64,000 nt of DNA from Nocardioides antri (GCF_008373765.1 NZ_VUJW01000008.1:62001-126000), one strand, 5' to 3'; numbered from the stretch's first letter, positions 9,180 through 19,682 are shown. Notes: a model not told the origin generated them from the sequence alone. Made by a program: numbers and translations.

Positions 9180-9229
9180 AGGGTGGTTGAGCGGGGCGCG
9201 ACGGGTCGCCCTCGGGAGTCGGAGGGACC

Positions 9230-9763
9230 ATGGCTGCTCGCGACAGAGCCGCGTTCGCGGAGTTCGTCGCCGCCCGCTCGGGGGCGCTGCACCGCGCTGC
9301 GTACCTGATGGTCGGTGACGTCGGCCTCGCCCAGGACCTGGTCCAGGAGGCGTTGACCAAGACCTACGTCGCCTGGCCCCGGCTCCGCGACACCGGGAAC
9401 GCCGAGGCCTACACCCGCAAGGCGATCACGACCACCGCGATCACGTGGTTCCGCAAGAAGAGCTGGTACGGCGAGCGCCCGGCCGACCACGTGCCCGACT
9501 CCACGGACGCCGGCCACGCCGACGCGGTCGCCGTACGCATGTCGCTGATGCAGGCCCTCGCCCAGCTGCCGCCCCGCCAGCGCGCGGTCGTCGTCCTCCG
9601 CTACTACGAGGACCTGACCGAGGCGCAGACGGCCTCGGTGCTCGGGTGCGCGGTCGGCACCGTCAAGAGCCAGGCCGCTGCTGCGCTCGGCAAGCTGCGC
9701 GCCCTCATGGGTGACCAGATCGACCTCTCCGACCTGATCAGCACCGAGGAGGTGCCGGCATGA
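9230..9763 (+). CDS. SigE-family ECF RNA polymerase sigma factor
   Basis: A 177-residue group IV sigma factor. Region 2 (residues 5-75) includes DLVQEALTKTYVAWPRL, and region 4 (about 105-160) includes LPPRQRAVVVLRYYEDLT followed by a GTVKSQ recognition helix. GGAGG precedes the ATG. The stop overlaps the next gene by 4 bp (ATGA), the usual arrangement with a membrane anti-sigma partner. The signal and regulon are unknown. Confidence 0.88.
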   Translation: MAARDRAAFAEFVAARSGALHRAAYLMVGDVGLAQDLVQEALTKTYVAWPRLRDTGNAEAYTRKAITTTAITWFRKKSWYGERPADHVPDSTDAGHADAVAVRMSLMQALAQLPPRQRAVVVLRYYEDLTEAQTASVLGCAVGTVKSQAAAALGKLRALMGDQIDLSDLISTEEVPA

Positions 9764-10959
9764 CCGAGCAGCTCAAGACCCTCATGGACCGCGAGGCGGA
9801 CCGCGACTTCGCCGTCGTCGACCTCGACGCGATCACCGCCGCGGGTGACCGGACGGTGCGCCGGCGCCGGGTGGCAACCGGTGTCGCCGGGGTCGCCGCA
9901 CTTGCTGTCGTGGTCACGGGTGCGGCCCTGCTCGGCGGCGACGGCGACCGGAGGACCGACTTCGTCGACACCCCGTTCCGGACCGACGTCCCGATGTGGA
10001 CCGAGGGCAGCACGCTCCATCTCCCCGACGGGACCGTCGACCTCGGGGTGCCCGTGGTCACGCTCGTGCGGACGAGCGCGGGGATCGTCTTCCAGGGCGA
10101 GGACAACGGCATTTACCGCTACAGCGGCTCGGATCCGGTGCGGATCGGAACTGTCAGTGGTGGCGAGGATGAGATGGACCTCCCTGGCCTGGTCGGCGAC
10201 GCCGACGGCACCTTGGTGGGCTGGGTGGACGACTCCGGCTCCAAGCCGGCGTTCGTCGTCTACGACGTCGGAACCGGCGCGGAGGAGCGCTACGACGAAC
10301 ACACCGACGCCGCCATGAAGGGCGGCGAGATCCCCGACGTCGCGTTCTTCATGGCGATCGACGGTCACACGGCCTACTGGCTGGATCGGCGCGGCACCGT
10401 GGCGACCGACCTCGAGACCGGAGCCGTGCGGGTCCTCGGTGGACCGGACGCGCCGACCTACGTCGTGGACGCCGAGTCCGGGCTCAGCCTGCACTGGGCC
10501 GAGGACGAGGCCGGGGGGGACCTCGGCACTGACGTCGTCGACAGCGGCGGCAACGTCGTCCTCGGGTGGCGTGACGCCGGCAGCCTCGGCACGCTCTCGC
10601 CCGACGGAGGCTGGGGAGCGGGGCTCGAGAGGGCGACGGTCGTGGACATCGGGTCAGGGGAGCAGCACCCCATCGAGACCGGCTATGACGGCGATGCGGT
10701 CGGCTACGACTGGCTCGACGGCGACACGCTGATGGTGGTCGGGGAGGTCGACGACGACGACGAGATCGTGCTGCTGCAGTGTGAGGTGCCCACGGGGGGC
10801 TGCTCCGATGTCTCCACGCTTCAGCTGACCGGCAGTCGAGTGGCTCTTCCAGCGCCGTCCCTCCTCGGAGTGGTCAGCTTCGGCGGCGAGGAGTCGGAGT
10901 TCTCCGAGTCCTCCGAGATCGCCGTCGAGTCGAGCGCCAGCGCCGAGCCCGACGAGTAG
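9760..10959 (+). CDS. Membrane-anchored partner of the ECF sigma factor (putative anti-sigma/beta-propeller protein)
   Basis: A 399-residue protein with a cytoplasmic N-terminus (1-37), one transmembrane helix at about residues 40-60, and a large exported domain rich in Gly, Asp and beta strands that resembles a WD40/propeller fold. There is no zinc-binding HxxxCxxC motif, so it is not a classic ZAS anti-sigma factor. The call as anti-sigma partner rests on the 4-bp overlap with the sigma gene and the topology. The C-terminus is acidic and Ser/Glu-rich. Confidence 0.6.
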   Translation: MTEQLKTLMDREADRDFAVVDLDAITAAGDRTVRRRRVATGVAGVAALAVVVTGAALLGGDGDRRTDFVDTPFRTDVPMWTEGSTLHLPDGTVDLGVPVVTLVRTSAGIVFQGEDNGIYRYSGSDPVRIGTVSGGEDEMDLPGLVGDADGTLVGWVDDSGSKPAFVVYDVGTGAEERYDEHTDAAMKGGEIPDVAFFMAIDGHTAYWLDRRGTVATDLETGAVRVLGGPDAPTYVVDAESGLSLHWAEDEAGGDLGTDVVDSGGNVVLGWRDAGSLGTLSPDGGWGAGLERATVVDIGSGEQHPIETGYDGDAVGYDWLDGDTLMVVGEVDDDDEIVLLQCEVPTGGCSDVSTLQLTGSRVALPAPSLLGVVSFGGEESEFSESSEIAVESSASAEPDE

Positions 10960-10977
10960 ATCTGGCATCCTTCCCGC

Positions 10978-11631
10978 GTGGCGGAACTGACCTTCTGGAC
11001 GGGCACGATGGACGCGGGGAAATCGACGCTCGCCCTGCAGACCAACCACAACCACGCCGCGCGCGGCCGGGTCGGCCGGCTCTACACCTCCCACGACCGC
11101 GCGGGTGTGGCGAGGGTGTCGTCGCGGCTCGGCCTCACCGTCGAGGCGAGCGAGGTCACGCCCGACTTCGACTTCTGGCGTACGACGGTCGACGCCCTCA
11201 CCCAGGGCGCGCGGATCGACTACTTCGTCTGCGACGAGGCGCAGTTCTACACGCGTGAGCAGATCGACCAGCTGGCCAAGGTCGTCGACGAGCTCCAGAT
11301 CGACGTCTTCTGCTTCGGGATCCTCACCGACTTCCGGACCCGGCTGTTCGAGGGGTCGGCGCGGCTCGTCGAGCTGGCCGACCGCACCGAGGTGCTGCAG
11401 GTCGAGGCGCTGTGCTGGTGCGGCAAGCGGGCCACCCACAACGCGCGCACCGAGGACGGCGTGATGGTGACCGAGGGCGAGGTGATCGTGGTCGGCGACG
11501 TCGACGTGCCGGTCGACGAGCCGACCGTCGTCTCCTACGAGGTGCTCTGCCGCCAGCACCACCGTCGTGGTCTCACTGCGGCACGCGCGCGGGCGGTCTC
11601 GCTCGCCCCCGACCCGCTGCCGTTCGGCTGA
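10978..11631 (+). CDS. tdk: Thymidine kinase (type II)
   Basis: Phosphorylates thymidine in the pyrimidine salvage pathway. The 217 residues carry the P-loop GTMDAGKST (9-17), the catalytic Glu in CDEAQF (about 84), the lasso region ending in a zinc site with CWCG and a second CRQHH pair, and a tyrosine-containing substrate strand. The GTG start at 10978 follows CATCCT by 6 nt. Length matches TK1-type bacterial enzymes. It stands alone between the sigma operon and HMG-CoA reductase. Confidence 0.88.
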   Translation: MAELTFWTGTMDAGKSTLALQTNHNHAARGRVGRLYTSHDRAGVARVSSRLGLTVEASEVTPDFDFWRTTVDALTQGARIDYFVCDEAQFYTREQIDQLAKVVDELQIDVFCFGILTDFRTRLFEGSARLVELADRTEVLQVEALCWCGKRATHNARTEDGVMVTEGEVIVVGDVDVPVDEPTVVSYEVLCRQHHRRGLTAARARAVSLAPDPLPFG

Positions 11632-11650
11632 CCACCGCTTTACTGGGGGC

Positions 11651-12823
11651 ATGACCGACCTGAGGATCCCGCGCGACCGGGACGCCGACTACTCCGCAGC
11701 CGCGATCAAGGCCCGCCAGGAGCTGGTCCGCAGCCGCACCGACAGCACGCTCGAGCACGTCGGCAGCTACTCGCTGGACCCGGCCGCGCTCCCCGGCAAC
11801 ATCGAGAACTTCCTCGGCGTCGCGCAGGTGCCGATCGGCCTCGCCGGGCCCCTCCTCGTCAACGGCGAGCACGCGCAGGGGGAGTTCCTGGTCCCGCTGG
11901 CGACGACCGAGGGGACGCTGGTGGCGTCGTACAGCCGGGGCATGAAGCTGTGCCGCGAGGCCGGCGGCATCACCACGACGGTGCTCGACGACAAGATGCA
12001 GCGCGCCCCGGTGTTCAGCTTCGACAGCGCGCGCGAGGCGAGGACGTTCGCGGCGTGGCTCGACGAGAACTTCGAGCCGATCGCCGCTGCGGCGCAGACC
12101 ACGACGACCTCCGGGAAGCTGGTCGAGATCCAGAAGTTCTCGGTCTCCAAACTGCTCTACACCCGGTTCAACTACACGACGGGCGACGCGGCCGGGCAGA
12201 ACATGACCGGCAAGGCGACGTTCGCGGCCTGCGCCTGGATCAAGCAGAACTACCCGGGCGAGCTGCACTTCCTCCTCGAGGGGCAGTTCGCGACAGACAA
12301 GAAGACCTCGGTCGTCAACATGCTCCACACCCGCGGCAAGCGGGTGGTCGCCGAGATCACGCTGCCGGCCGCGCTGGTCGAGGAGCAGATGCACGTCAGC
12401 ACCGACAAGCTCTACGCCGCCCGCATGCGCGGCCAGCTCGGCGCGATCATGTCGGTGACCAACAACAACGGCAACCACTCCGCCAACGGCATCACCGCGA
12501 TCTTCATCGCCACCGGGCAGGACGTCGCCAACGTCGCGGAGAGCTCGGCGCTCTACGGCTTCTCCGAGCTCCTGCCCAACGGCGACTTCTACGCCTCGGT
12601 CACGCTGCCGTCGCTCATCATCGCGACGTACGGCGGCGGCACGGGACTGGCCACGCAGCGCGAGTGCCTGGAGATCATGGACTGCTACGGGTCCGGCAAG
12701 GTGCGCAAGCTGGCCGAGATCATCGCTGCCACGGTGCTCGCCGGCGAGCTGTCGCTGGGCTCGGCCGTGGTGGCGGAGGAGTGGGTGCAGGCCCACGACG
12801 ATCTCGGTCGCAACCGGCCTTGA
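11651..12823 (+). CDS. Hydroxymethylglutaryl-CoA reductase, class I-like
   Basis: Reduces HMG-CoA to mevalonate. The 390-residue catalytic domain shows the class I order of motifs: ENFLG, the catalytic Glu in ATTEGTLVAS, TGDAAGQNM for NADP binding, the catalytic Lys in FATDKKTS, the catalytic Asp in ATGQDVANV, GGGTGLATQ, and the C-terminal His in WVQAHDD. There is no membrane domain. No other mevalonate-pathway gene is within the window. The ATG at 11651 is preferred over longer in-frame starts that run back into tdk. Confidence 0.85.
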   Translation: MTDLRIPRDRDADYSAAAIKARQELVRSRTDSTLEHVGSYSLDPAALPGNIENFLGVAQVPIGLAGPLLVNGEHAQGEFLVPLATTEGTLVASYSRGMKLCREAGGITTTVLDDKMQRAPVFSFDSAREARTFAAWLDENFEPIAAAAQTTTTSGKLVEIQKFSVSKLLYTRFNYTTGDAAGQNMTGKATFAACAWIKQNYPGELHFLLEGQFATDKKTSVVNMLHTRGKRVVAEITLPAALVEEQMHVSTDKLYAARMRGQLGAIMSVTNNNGNHSANGITAIFIATGQDVANVAESSALYGFSELLPNGDFYASVTLPSLIIATYGGGTGLATQRECLEIMDCYGSGKVRKLAEIIAATVLAGELSLGSAVVAEEWVQAHDDLGRNRP

Positions 12824-12844
12824 GCCCCGCATAGGGTGCAGGGC

Positions 12845-14869
12845 ATGCACCCCCTGCTGCTGCCGAGCGACCTGCCCTACCAGCTGCCGCGCTTCGCCGA
12901 CTTCACCGACGACGACTTCGCCCCGGCCATCGACGAGGGCATGGCCGCCCAGCGGGAGGCGGTCGCCGCGATCACCGCCGATCCCGATCCGGCGACGTTC
13001 GACAACACCCTCGTGCCACTGGAGAGGAGCGGCGAGGGCCTGGCGCGGGTGCTCCGCGTCTTCGGCAACAAGGCGAGCGCCGACACCAACGAGAGGATCG
13101 ACGAGCTCAGGGCGTCGTACGCCCCCAAGCTGGCCGCGCACTCCGACGCGATCGCCCTCGACCCCGCGCTCTACGAGCGGCTGCTCGCGGTCCACGAGCA
13201 GCGGGAGACGCTGGACCCGGAGGCGCGCTACCTGGTGGAGCGCTACGTCGTCGAGTTCACGCTCGCCGGGGCCGCGCTCGAGGAGGACGACAAGGCCCGG
13301 CTGCGCAAGCTCAACGAGCAGATCTCGGCGCAGGAGACGGCGTTCGAGATCACGCTGCAGGCCGACACCAACGACCTCGCGGTCGTGATCGACGACGAGG
13401 CGGACCTCGACGGCCTGACGCCGGGCGAGGTCTCGGCGGCGGCCGCCGCTGCCGCATCGCGCGGCCTCGAGGGCAAGTGGCTGCTGACCCTGGTGCTGCC
13501 GACCGCGCACCCGCACCTCGCGGCGCTCACCGACCGCGACGTGCGCCGTCGCCTGTCGGAGGCGCAGCGGTCGCGGGGGAGTCGGGGCGGTGCCCACGAC
13601 ACCCGCCAGATCGCGCTCGACATCCTGCGGCTGCGCGCCGAGCGGGCCCTGCTGCTCGGCTTCGCCAACCACGCGGAGCTGGTCACGAAGGACAACACCG
13701 CCGGCACCCCGGCCGCCGTCCGCGAGATGCTCGCCCGGCTCGCCGCTCCCGCTGCCGGCAACGCCCGGCGCGAGCAGGCCGCGCTGTCGGCGCAGGCCGG
13801 CTTCCCGGTCGAGGCGCACGACTGGCCCTACTACGCCGAGCAGGTCCGCGCCGCGGAGTACGACGTCGACCTGGCCGCACTGCGACCGTGGTTCGAGGCG
13901 GAGCGGGTGCTGCAGGAGGGCGTGTTCTTCGCCGCCAACCGGCTCTACGGGCTCACCTTCGCCGAGCGGCCGGACCTCGACGGCTACCACCCCGACGTGC
14001 GGGTGTTCGAGGTGAAGGAGGAGACCGGCACGCCGGTCGGTCTCTACCTCCTCGACCTCTACACCCGCGACTCCAAGCGCGGCGGCGCGTGGATGAGCAG
14101 CTTCGTCAGCCGCTCGGAGCTCGCCGGCACCGATACCGCGGTCGTCTACAACAACCTCAACGTGCCGAAGCCCGCCCCGGGCGAGGCCACGCTGCTGACC
14201 TACGACGAGACCCGCACGCTGTTCCACGAGTTCGGCCACGCGCTGCACGGCCTGCTGGCCCGCGCGACGTACCCCCGCTTCGCCGGCACGGCCGTGTTCC
14301 GCGACTTCGTCGAGTACCCCTCGCAGGTCAACGAGATGTGGATGCTGTGGCCGGAGGTGCTGGCCAACTACGCCGTGCACCACGAGACCGGCGAGCCGAT
14401 CCCGGCCGACGTGATCGAGCGGATCGAGGCGTCCTCCACGTTCAACGAGGGCTTCAAGACCAGCGAGTACCTCGCGGCCGCACTCCTCGACCTCGCCTGG
14501 CACGAGCTCGGCCCCGACCAGGTGCCGACCGACCCCGAGGACGTGCTGAGGTTCGAGGCCGAGGCGCTGGCCGCGGTGGGGCTCGACAACCCGGCGGTCC
14601 CCACCCGCTACTCCACGCCGTACTTCGCCCACAGCATGAGCTCGGGCTACGCCTCCGCCTACTACTCCTACATCTGGAGCGAGGTGCTCGACGCGGACAC
14701 CGTCCGGTGGTTCGAGGAGAACGGCGGCCTCACCCGTGAGAACGGCGACCTCTACCGGAAGTACGTCATCGGCATCGGGGGCACCAAGGACCCGCTGGCG
14801 TCGTACGACGAGTGGCGAGGCCGCCCGGCGCCCATCGAGCCGCTGCTGGAGCGCCGCGGGCTGGTGTGA
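12845..14869 (+). CDS. M3-family zinc metallopeptidase (Dcp/oligopeptidase-like)
   Basis: A cytoplasmic oligopeptidase of 674 residues. The zinc motif HEFGH is at residues 461-465, followed by FVEYPSQVNEMW with the third ligand Glu, and SSGYASAYYSYIWS with the Tyr/His substrate-binding residues near the C-terminus, as in peptidyl-dipeptidase Dcp. The start is taken as ATG 12845, because TAGGGT ends 7 nt upstream; a GTG at 12836 is also in frame. It ends 1 bp from the convergent PQQ-type dehydrogenase. Confidence 0.88.
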   Translation: MHPLLLPSDLPYQLPRFADFTDDDFAPAIDEGMAAQREAVAAITADPDPATFDNTLVPLERSGEGLARVLRVFGNKASADTNERIDELRASYAPKLAAHSDAIALDPALYERLLAVHEQRETLDPEARYLVERYVVEFTLAGAALEEDDKARLRKLNEQISAQETAFEITLQADTNDLAVVIDDEADLDGLTPGEVSAAAAAAASRGLEGKWLLTLVLPTAHPHLAALTDRDVRRRLSEAQRSRGSRGGAHDTRQIALDILRLRAERALLLGFANHAELVTKDNTAGTPAAVREMLARLAAPAAGNARREQAALSAQAGFPVEAHDWPYYAEQVRAAEYDVDLAALRPWFEAERVLQEGVFFAANRLYGLTFAERPDLDGYHPDVRVFEVKEETGTPVGLYLLDLYTRDSKRGGAWMSSFVSRSELAGTDTAVVYNNLNVPKPAPGEATLLTYDETRTLFHEFGHALHGLLARATYPRFAGTAVFRDFVEYPSQVNEMWMLWPEVLANYAVHHETGEPIPADVIERIEASSTFNEGFKTSEYLAAALLDLAWHELGPDQVPTDPEDVLRFEAEALAAVGLDNPAVPTRYSTPYFAHSMSSGYASAYYSYIWSEVLDADTVRWFEENGGLTRENGDLYRKYVIGIGGTKDPLASYDEWRGRPAPIEPLLERRGLV

Positions 14870-14870
14870 C

Positions 14871-16070
14871 TCAGCGGGCGGGGCGGACCCGCAGGATCCG
14901 GTCCGTCCCGCCGTCGTTCGACGTGGTGACGAGGAGCGACCCGCGGTAGGCGGTCACGCCGCGGAGGCGGCCGAAGTCGCGCAACCGCTCCGGGGCGCGG
15001 GTCCACCGGAGGCGGCCGGCGTCGTCGAACTTGGCGAACATCAGTCGCTGGCCGGCGAGGCAGCCCACCGCGAGCGCGCCGCCGTAGCCACCCCAACCGC
15101 GTCCCCGGACGAACGCCGCACCCGACGTGGCGATGGTCGGGCTGCCCGAGCTCCACCGGGCGCCCCACTGGCGCCCCGGCAGCGAGAAGTCGGTCATCGG
15201 CACCGACTCGTCGTAGCCGGGCCCCGGGTCCCAGCCGAAGTTGCGGCCGCGGCCGAGCCGGTTGATCTCGTCGTCTCGGGAGGTGCCGTGCTCGACCGAC
15301 CACAGCGTGCCGTCGCGGCGCTGGGCGAGTCCCTGCACGTTGCGGTGGCCGTAGGTGAAGACGTAGCGCTTCTTCCGATTGTCGGCGCCCGCGAAGGGGT
15401 TGGTCGGCCAGGGGCGTCCGGTGCCGGGATCCAGACGCAGCGTCTTGCCGCCGAGCGAGCGGAGGTTCTGCGGGTTGGAGCTGACCGCGGCGTCGCCGGT
15501 GCCGACCAGCAGCGCGCCGTTGCGGGCGATCAGGAGGCGGCAGCCGCCGTGCCGCCCGGTCACGGTGGGCAGTCCCTTGACGAGCACGTCCGGGCGGCCG
15601 ACGGCGGTGATGCCCGGGTCCAGCGTCCACGCGATGACCCGGATGTCCTTGTCGCCGCCCGGCAGCTTCCAGCCCTGGCAGGTGTAGATCCGGCGGTTCT
15701 CGGCGAAGCCGGGGTCGATCGCGAGCCCCATCAGCCCGGTCTCGCCCGACACCCACACGCGCCGGCTCGGGAACCCGATCCGCCGCGTGCCGCCGTCGGC
15801 CTGCAGCAGCGTCAGGCTTGCCCGGTCCCGCTGGGTGAAGAGGAAGCGGCCCTCACCGATCGGGCGCACGTCCCACGGGACGTCCAGACCGCGCGCCATC
15901 GTGGTGACCCGGAGCGCGGGCAATGCACGACGGGCACCGTCGTCCCTGAGCTTCGCGCCCTGCTCCGCATCGGAACGGGGCCGGAGCTTCAGGTACGACG
16001 CGCTCGCGGCGCTCGGGAGGAGCGCGGCGAGCAGGACGAGAGCGACGAAGGTGACACCGAGCTTGCGCAT
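14871..16070 (-). CDS. Secreted PQQ-dependent sugar dehydrogenase (GSDH-type beta-propeller)
   Basis: An exported glucose/sorbosone dehydrogenase-like protein of 399 residues. The N-terminus MRKLGVTFVALVLLAALL followed by PSAASAS is a Sec signal peptide cleaved near residue 25. The propeller has the family motifs WDVRPIGEGRFLFTQRD, TGLMGLAIDPGF, YTCQGW, YGHRNVQGLA and ..EHGTSRDDEINRL. It oxidises sugars outside the cell using PQQ, or is a catalytically altered relative. TAACGT lies 6 nt before the ATG. Confidence 0.85.
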   Translation of the reverse strand: MRKLGVTFVALVLLAALLPSAASASYLKLRPRSDAEQGAKLRDDGARRALPALRVTTMARGLDVPWDVRPIGEGRFLFTQRDRASLTLLQADGGTRRIGFPSRRVWVSGETGLMGLAIDPGFAENRRIYTCQGWKLPGGDKDIRVIAWTLDPGITAVGRPDVLVKGLPTVTGRHGGCRLLIARNGALLVGTGDAAVSSNPQNLRSLGGKTLRLDPGTGRPWPTNPFAGADNRKKRYVFTYGHRNVQGLAQRRDGTLWSVEHGTSRDDEINRLGRGRNFGWDPGPGYDESVPMTDFSLPGRQWGARWSSGSPTIATSGAAFVRGRGWGGYGGALAVGCLAGQRLMFAKFDDAGRLRWTRAPERLRDFGRLRGVTAYRGSLLVTTSNDGGTDRILRVRPAR

Positions 16071-16113
16071 GGCGCCACGTTACGTGGGCCGGGGCACCCG
16101 AGGAACGGCTCCC

Positions 16114-16941
16114 TCAGAAGGTGTGCTCGGGGCCGGGGAACGCTCCTGACTTCACGTCCGAGTCGTAGGCCCTGGCGGCGTCGAGCAGGACCGACCGCAC
16201 GTCGGCGTACCGCTTCACGAAGCGCGGCATCCGTCCGGTGCGCAGCCCGAACGCGTCCTGCCACACCAGCACCTGGCCGTCGCACTCCTTGCCGGCGCCG
16301 ATGCCGATGGTGGAGATCTCCAGCTTGCGGGTGATCTCGGCCGCGACGTCGCCGGGGACCATCTCCATGACGACGGCGAAGGCGCCTGCCTCCTGCACGG
16401 CCTCCGCGTCGCGAAGCAGGCGCTCGGCGGCGTCGCCACGGCCCTGCACCCGATAGCCGCCGAGGGCGTGCTCGGACTGCGGGGTGAACCCGATGTGGGC
16501 CATGACCGGGATGCCGCCGCGGGTCATCCGCTCGATCTGGGGCGCCATCTCGACGCCGCCCTCGAGCTTCACGCAGTGGGCGCCGCCCTCCTTCATGAAG
16601 CGCACCGCGGTGAGGTACGCCTGCTCCGGGGACGCCTGGTAGGACCCGAACGGCAGGTCGCCGACGACCATCGCCCGCTCGACGGCACCGCTGACGGCCC
16701 GGGTGAGCGGGATCAGCTCGTCGACCGTGATCGGCAGCGAGGTGGTGTTGCCGAGGACGTTGTTGGAGGCGCTGTCGCCGACCAGCAGGATCTCCACCCC
16801 GGCCTCGTCGAAGATCTGTGCCGTCAGCTGGTCATAGCTGGTGAGCATCGAGAAGCGCTCCCCACGCGCCTTCATCTCCCGCAGGTGGTGGGTCCGGATC
16901 CGCTTGATCGTGGGTCCGTACGGCGCGGTTTCCTCGCTCAT
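16114..16941 (-). CDS. panB: 3-methyl-2-oxobutanoate hydroxymethyltransferase (ketopantoate hydroxymethyltransferase)
   Basis: First step of pantothenate and CoA synthesis, adding a hydroxymethyl group from methylene-THF to ketoisovalerate. The barrel carries [18 protein letters not shown] with the metal-binding Asp, [22 protein letters not shown] and [17 protein letters not shown]. The start at 16941 (MSEETAPYG) is chosen because GAGGAG lies 7 nt upstream; longer in-frame starts reach 17007. Length of 275 residues fits the family. Confidence 0.93.
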   Translation of the reverse strand: MSEETAPYGPTIKRIRTHHLREMKARGERFSMLTSYDQLTAQIFDEAGVEILLVGDSASNNVLGNTTSLPITVDELIPLTRAVSGAVERAMVVGDLPFGSYQASPEQAYLTAVRFMKEGGAHCVKLEGGVEMAPQIERMTRGGIPVMAHIGFTPQSEHALGGYRVQGRGDAAERLLRDAEAVQEAGAFAVVMEMVPGDVAAEITRKLEISTIGIGAGKECDGQVLVWQDAFGLRTGRMPRFVKRYADVRSVLLDAARAYDSDVKSGAFPGPEHTF

Positions 16942-17053
16942 CGTCGAGCTCCTCATCTGTATCTCGCAGCCCGCCTGGTGCGGGTCCACGGACGTTGTCA
17001 GGAACAACGACGAGGCTAGACCCGGAACGACCCGGCGTGCGCTGTGTGCTGCG

Positions 17054-17557
17054 TCACCCGGCTGCTGCGTCGGCCGCCGCCTCGAGCTCGGCGACCACGA
17101 TCCGGCGCATCCGCAGCATCGCCTCGGTGGCGGCCCGCGCGCGGGCCGGGTCGGGATCGGACACCAGCTCGTAGAGCCGGGTCGGGACGATCTGCCAGGA
17201 CACGCCGAACCGGTCCTTGAGCCAGCCGCACACCGACTCCTGGCCGCCGTCGACCAGCGCGTCCCAGTAGTAGTCGACCTCGGACTGGTCGCGGCACGCG
17301 ATCGAGAACGAGATCGCCTCGCTGAACCCGAACTCCGCCGGCCCCCCGTTGATCCCCCGGAAGGTCAGCCCGTCGAGCGTGAACTCACCGGCCATCACGC
17401 GGCCCGGCTCGCCAGGACCGGCGGCGTTGTAACGCGTCAGGTGCCCGATCGAGGAGTTCGGGAAGATGCCCGTGTAGAACCGGGCCGCGTCCTCGAGGTC
17501 GTCGTCGAACCAGAGGCACGGGGCGATGGTGGTGGAGCCGGTGGTGGAGATCGTCAT
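17054..17557 (-). CDS. VOC-superfamily protein (PhnB-like glyoxalase fold)
   Basis: A 167-residue protein with N-terminal [23 protein letters not shown] and a central [15 protein letters not shown], as in PhnB/3-demethylubiquinone-like VOC proteins. The C-terminal helix holds a repeated Arg-rich [10 protein letters not shown] segment typical of this subgroup. A VOC metal-site acidic residue is visible but the substrate is unknown. It is followed at a short distance by panB in the same direction and diverges from nadE. Confidence 0.75.
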   Translation of the reverse strand: MTISTTGSTTIAPCLWFDDDLEDAARFYTGIFPNSSIGHLTRYNAAGPGEPGRVMAGEFTLDGLTFRGINGGPAEFGFSEAISFSIACRDQSEVDYYWDALVDGGQESVCGWLKDRFGVSWQIVPTRLYELVSDPDPARARAATEAMLRMRRIVVAELEAAADAAAG

Positions 17558-17618
17558 AGCGGTGTCGACCGGCCCGCGGCGTCGTACTCATCGCGGGACC
17601 GATCCCTAGACTCGCCCC

Positions 17619-19682
17619 GTGGACTTCTACTCGGCCTATGCCCACGGCTTCGCGCGGGTGGCGGCATGCACCGTTCCCGTCGCCATCGCGGACCCGGAGA
17701 CCAACGCGGCGCGGACCATCGAGCAGGTCCGGGAGCTGCACGAGCAGGGCGTCGCGGTGGCGGTGTTCCCCGAGCTCGGCCTGACCGGCTACGCCGTGGA
17801 CGACCTGTTCCTGCAGGACACCCTGCTGGCGGCGGTCCACGACGCGATCGGGGAGCTCGTGACGGCGTCCGCGGCGCTGCGACCGGTGATCGTCGTCGGG
17901 GCGCCGCTGGAGCACGGCAGCCGGGTGCTCAACTGCGCCGTGGTCATCCACGGTGGTCGGGTCCTCGGGGTGGCGCCGAAGTCCTACCTGCCGACCTACC
18001 GGGAGTTCTACGAGCGGCGCTGGTTCGGTCCCGGCGACGAGTTCCGGGGCGAGGAGATCCGGGTCGCCGGGTGCGACGTCCCACTCGGCCCCGACCTGAT
18101 CTTCGCCGCCGGTGACGTGCCCGGCCTGAACCTCCATGTCGAGGTCTGCGAGGACATGTGGGTGCCGATCCCGCCGAGCGCGGAGGCCGCCCTGGCCGGC
18201 GCCACGGTGCTCGTCAACATCTCCGGCAGCCCGATCACGATCGCCCGCGCCGAGGACCGCAAGCTGCTGGCGCGGAGCGCCAGCTCACGCTGCTCGGCTG
18301 CCTACGTCTACGCCGCCGCCGGCCAGGGGGAGTCGACCACCGACCTCTCCTGGGACGGCCAGACCCTGGTCTACGAGTGCGGTGAGCTGCTCGGCGAGAG
18401 CGAGCGGTTCCCCGACGGACCGCGGGCGACGGTGGTCGACGTGGACCTCGACCGGCTGCGCCAGGAACGGTTGCGGCAGGGGACCTTCGACGACAACCGC
18501 CGGGGCGCCGGGATCGACGGCGCTGAGTTCCGTCGGGTCGACTTCGAGCTGTCGCCGCCGGCCGGCGACATCGGGCTGATGCGCAAGGTCGACCGCTACC
18601 CCTTCGTCCCCGACGACCCGGCCCGGCTGGCCCTGGACTGCTACGAGGCCTACAACATCCAGGTCTCGGGCCTGGAGCAGCGGCTCGCGGCCATCGGGCA
18701 GCCGAAGGTCGTGATCGGCGTGAGCGGCGGCCTGGACTCGACCCACGCGCTGATCGTCGCGGCGAAGGCGATGGACCGGCTCGGACGGCCGCGCAGCGAC
18801 ATCCACGCGTTCACGATGCCGGGCTTCGCGACCGGCGACACGACGAAGTCCTACGCCACCCGGCTCTCGACCGCGCTCGGCTGCACCTTCGCCGAGATCG
18901 ACATCAAGCCGGCGGCCGAGCAGATGCTGAAGGACCTCGACCACCCCTACAGCGAGGGCGACGCCGTCTACGACATCACCTTCGAGAACGTGCAGGCGGG
19001 GCTGCGCACCGACTACCTGTTCCGGCTCGCCAACCACCGCGGCGGCATCGTGCTCGGCACGGGCGACCTGTCCGAGCTCGCCCTCGGCTGGTGCACCTAC
19101 GGCGTCGGGGACCAGATGTCGCACTACAACGTCAACGCCGGCGTGCCCAAGACCCTGATCCAGCACCTGATCCGGTGGGTGATCGACAGCAGCCAGCTCC
19201 ACGACGGGCAGCCCGGACATGCTGGCGACGAGGACAATGTCGTCCTGCGGGAGATCCTCGAGCAGGAGATCACGCCCGAGCTGATCCCGACCGAGGAGGG
19301 CGGGAAGCCGCAAGCGACCGAGGACTCGGTCGGGCCCTACGCGCTGCAGGACTTCACGCTCTACCACGTCATCCGGCGCGGCTACCGCCCGAGCAAGATC
19401 GCCTTCCTCGCCTGGCACGCGTGGAAGGACCCGGCGGCAGGGGAATGGCCGCCGGGGTTCCCGGAGGCGGCGCGGACGTCGTACGACCTCCCCGCCGTGC
19501 GGAAGTGGCTCGAGGTCTTCGTGAAGCGTTTCTTCGCCAGCCAGTTCAAGCGGTCGGCGCTCCCGAACGGCCCCAAGGTGAGCGCGGGCGGGACCATGTC
19601 ACCGCGCGGCGACTGGCGGATGCCGTCCGACGCCAGCGCGGCGGCATGGCTGGCCGAGCTCGAGGCGAACGTCCCTAGCTGA
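17619..19682 (+). CDS. nadE: Glutamine-dependent NAD+ synthetase
   Basis: Makes NAD+ from NaAD, ATP and glutamine. The 687-residue chain has an N-terminal nitrilase-type glutaminase with triad Glu in [10 protein letters not shown], Lys in APKSYLPTY and Cys in EVCEDMW. The synthetase domain has the PP-loop SGGLDS (369-374) and [16 protein letters not shown]. It is the long actinobacterial/eukaryotic form with a built-in ammonia tunnel. GTG 17619 follows TAGACT by exactly 6 nt, favouring this start. The 3' end overlaps the convergent membrane gene by 8 bp. Confidence 0.95.
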   Translation: MDFYSAYAHGFARVAACTVPVAIADPETNAARTIEQVRELHEQGVAVAVFPELGLTGYAVDDLFLQDTLLAAVHDAIGELVTASAALRPVIVVGAPLEHGSRVLNCAVVIHGGRVLGVAPKSYLPTYREFYERRWFGPGDEFRGEEIRVAGCDVPLGPDLIFAAGDVPGLNLHVEVCEDMWVPIPPSAEAALAGATVLVNISGSPITIARAEDRKLLARSASSRCSAAYVYAAAGQGESTTDLSWDGQTLVYECGELLGESERFPDGPRATVVDVDLDRLRQERLRQGTFDDNRRGAGIDGAEFRRVDFELSPPAGDIGLMRKVDRYPFVPDDPARLALDCYEAYNIQVSGLEQRLAAIGQPKVVIGVSGGLDSTHALIVAAKAMDRLGRPRSDIHAFTMPGFATGDTTKSYATRLSTALGCTFAEIDIKPAAEQMLKDLDHPYSEGDAVYDITFENVQAGLRTDYLFRLANHRGGIVLGTGDLSELALGWCTYGVGDQMSHYNVNAGVPKTLIQHLIRWVIDSSQLHDGQPGHAGDEDNVVLREILEQEITPELIPTEEGGKPQATEDSVGPYALQDFTLYHVIRRGYRPSKIAFLAWHAWKDPAAGEWPPGFPEAARTSYDLPAVRKWLEVFVKRFFASQFKRSALPNGPKVSAGGTMSPRGDWRMPSDASAAAWLAELEANVPS

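Noticed and set aside
11573-14632. 1,019-codon minus-strand frame opposite HMG-CoA reductase and the M3 peptidase
   Set aside because: It spans two well-supported plus-strand genes and the gap between them, and is a codon-bias shadow.
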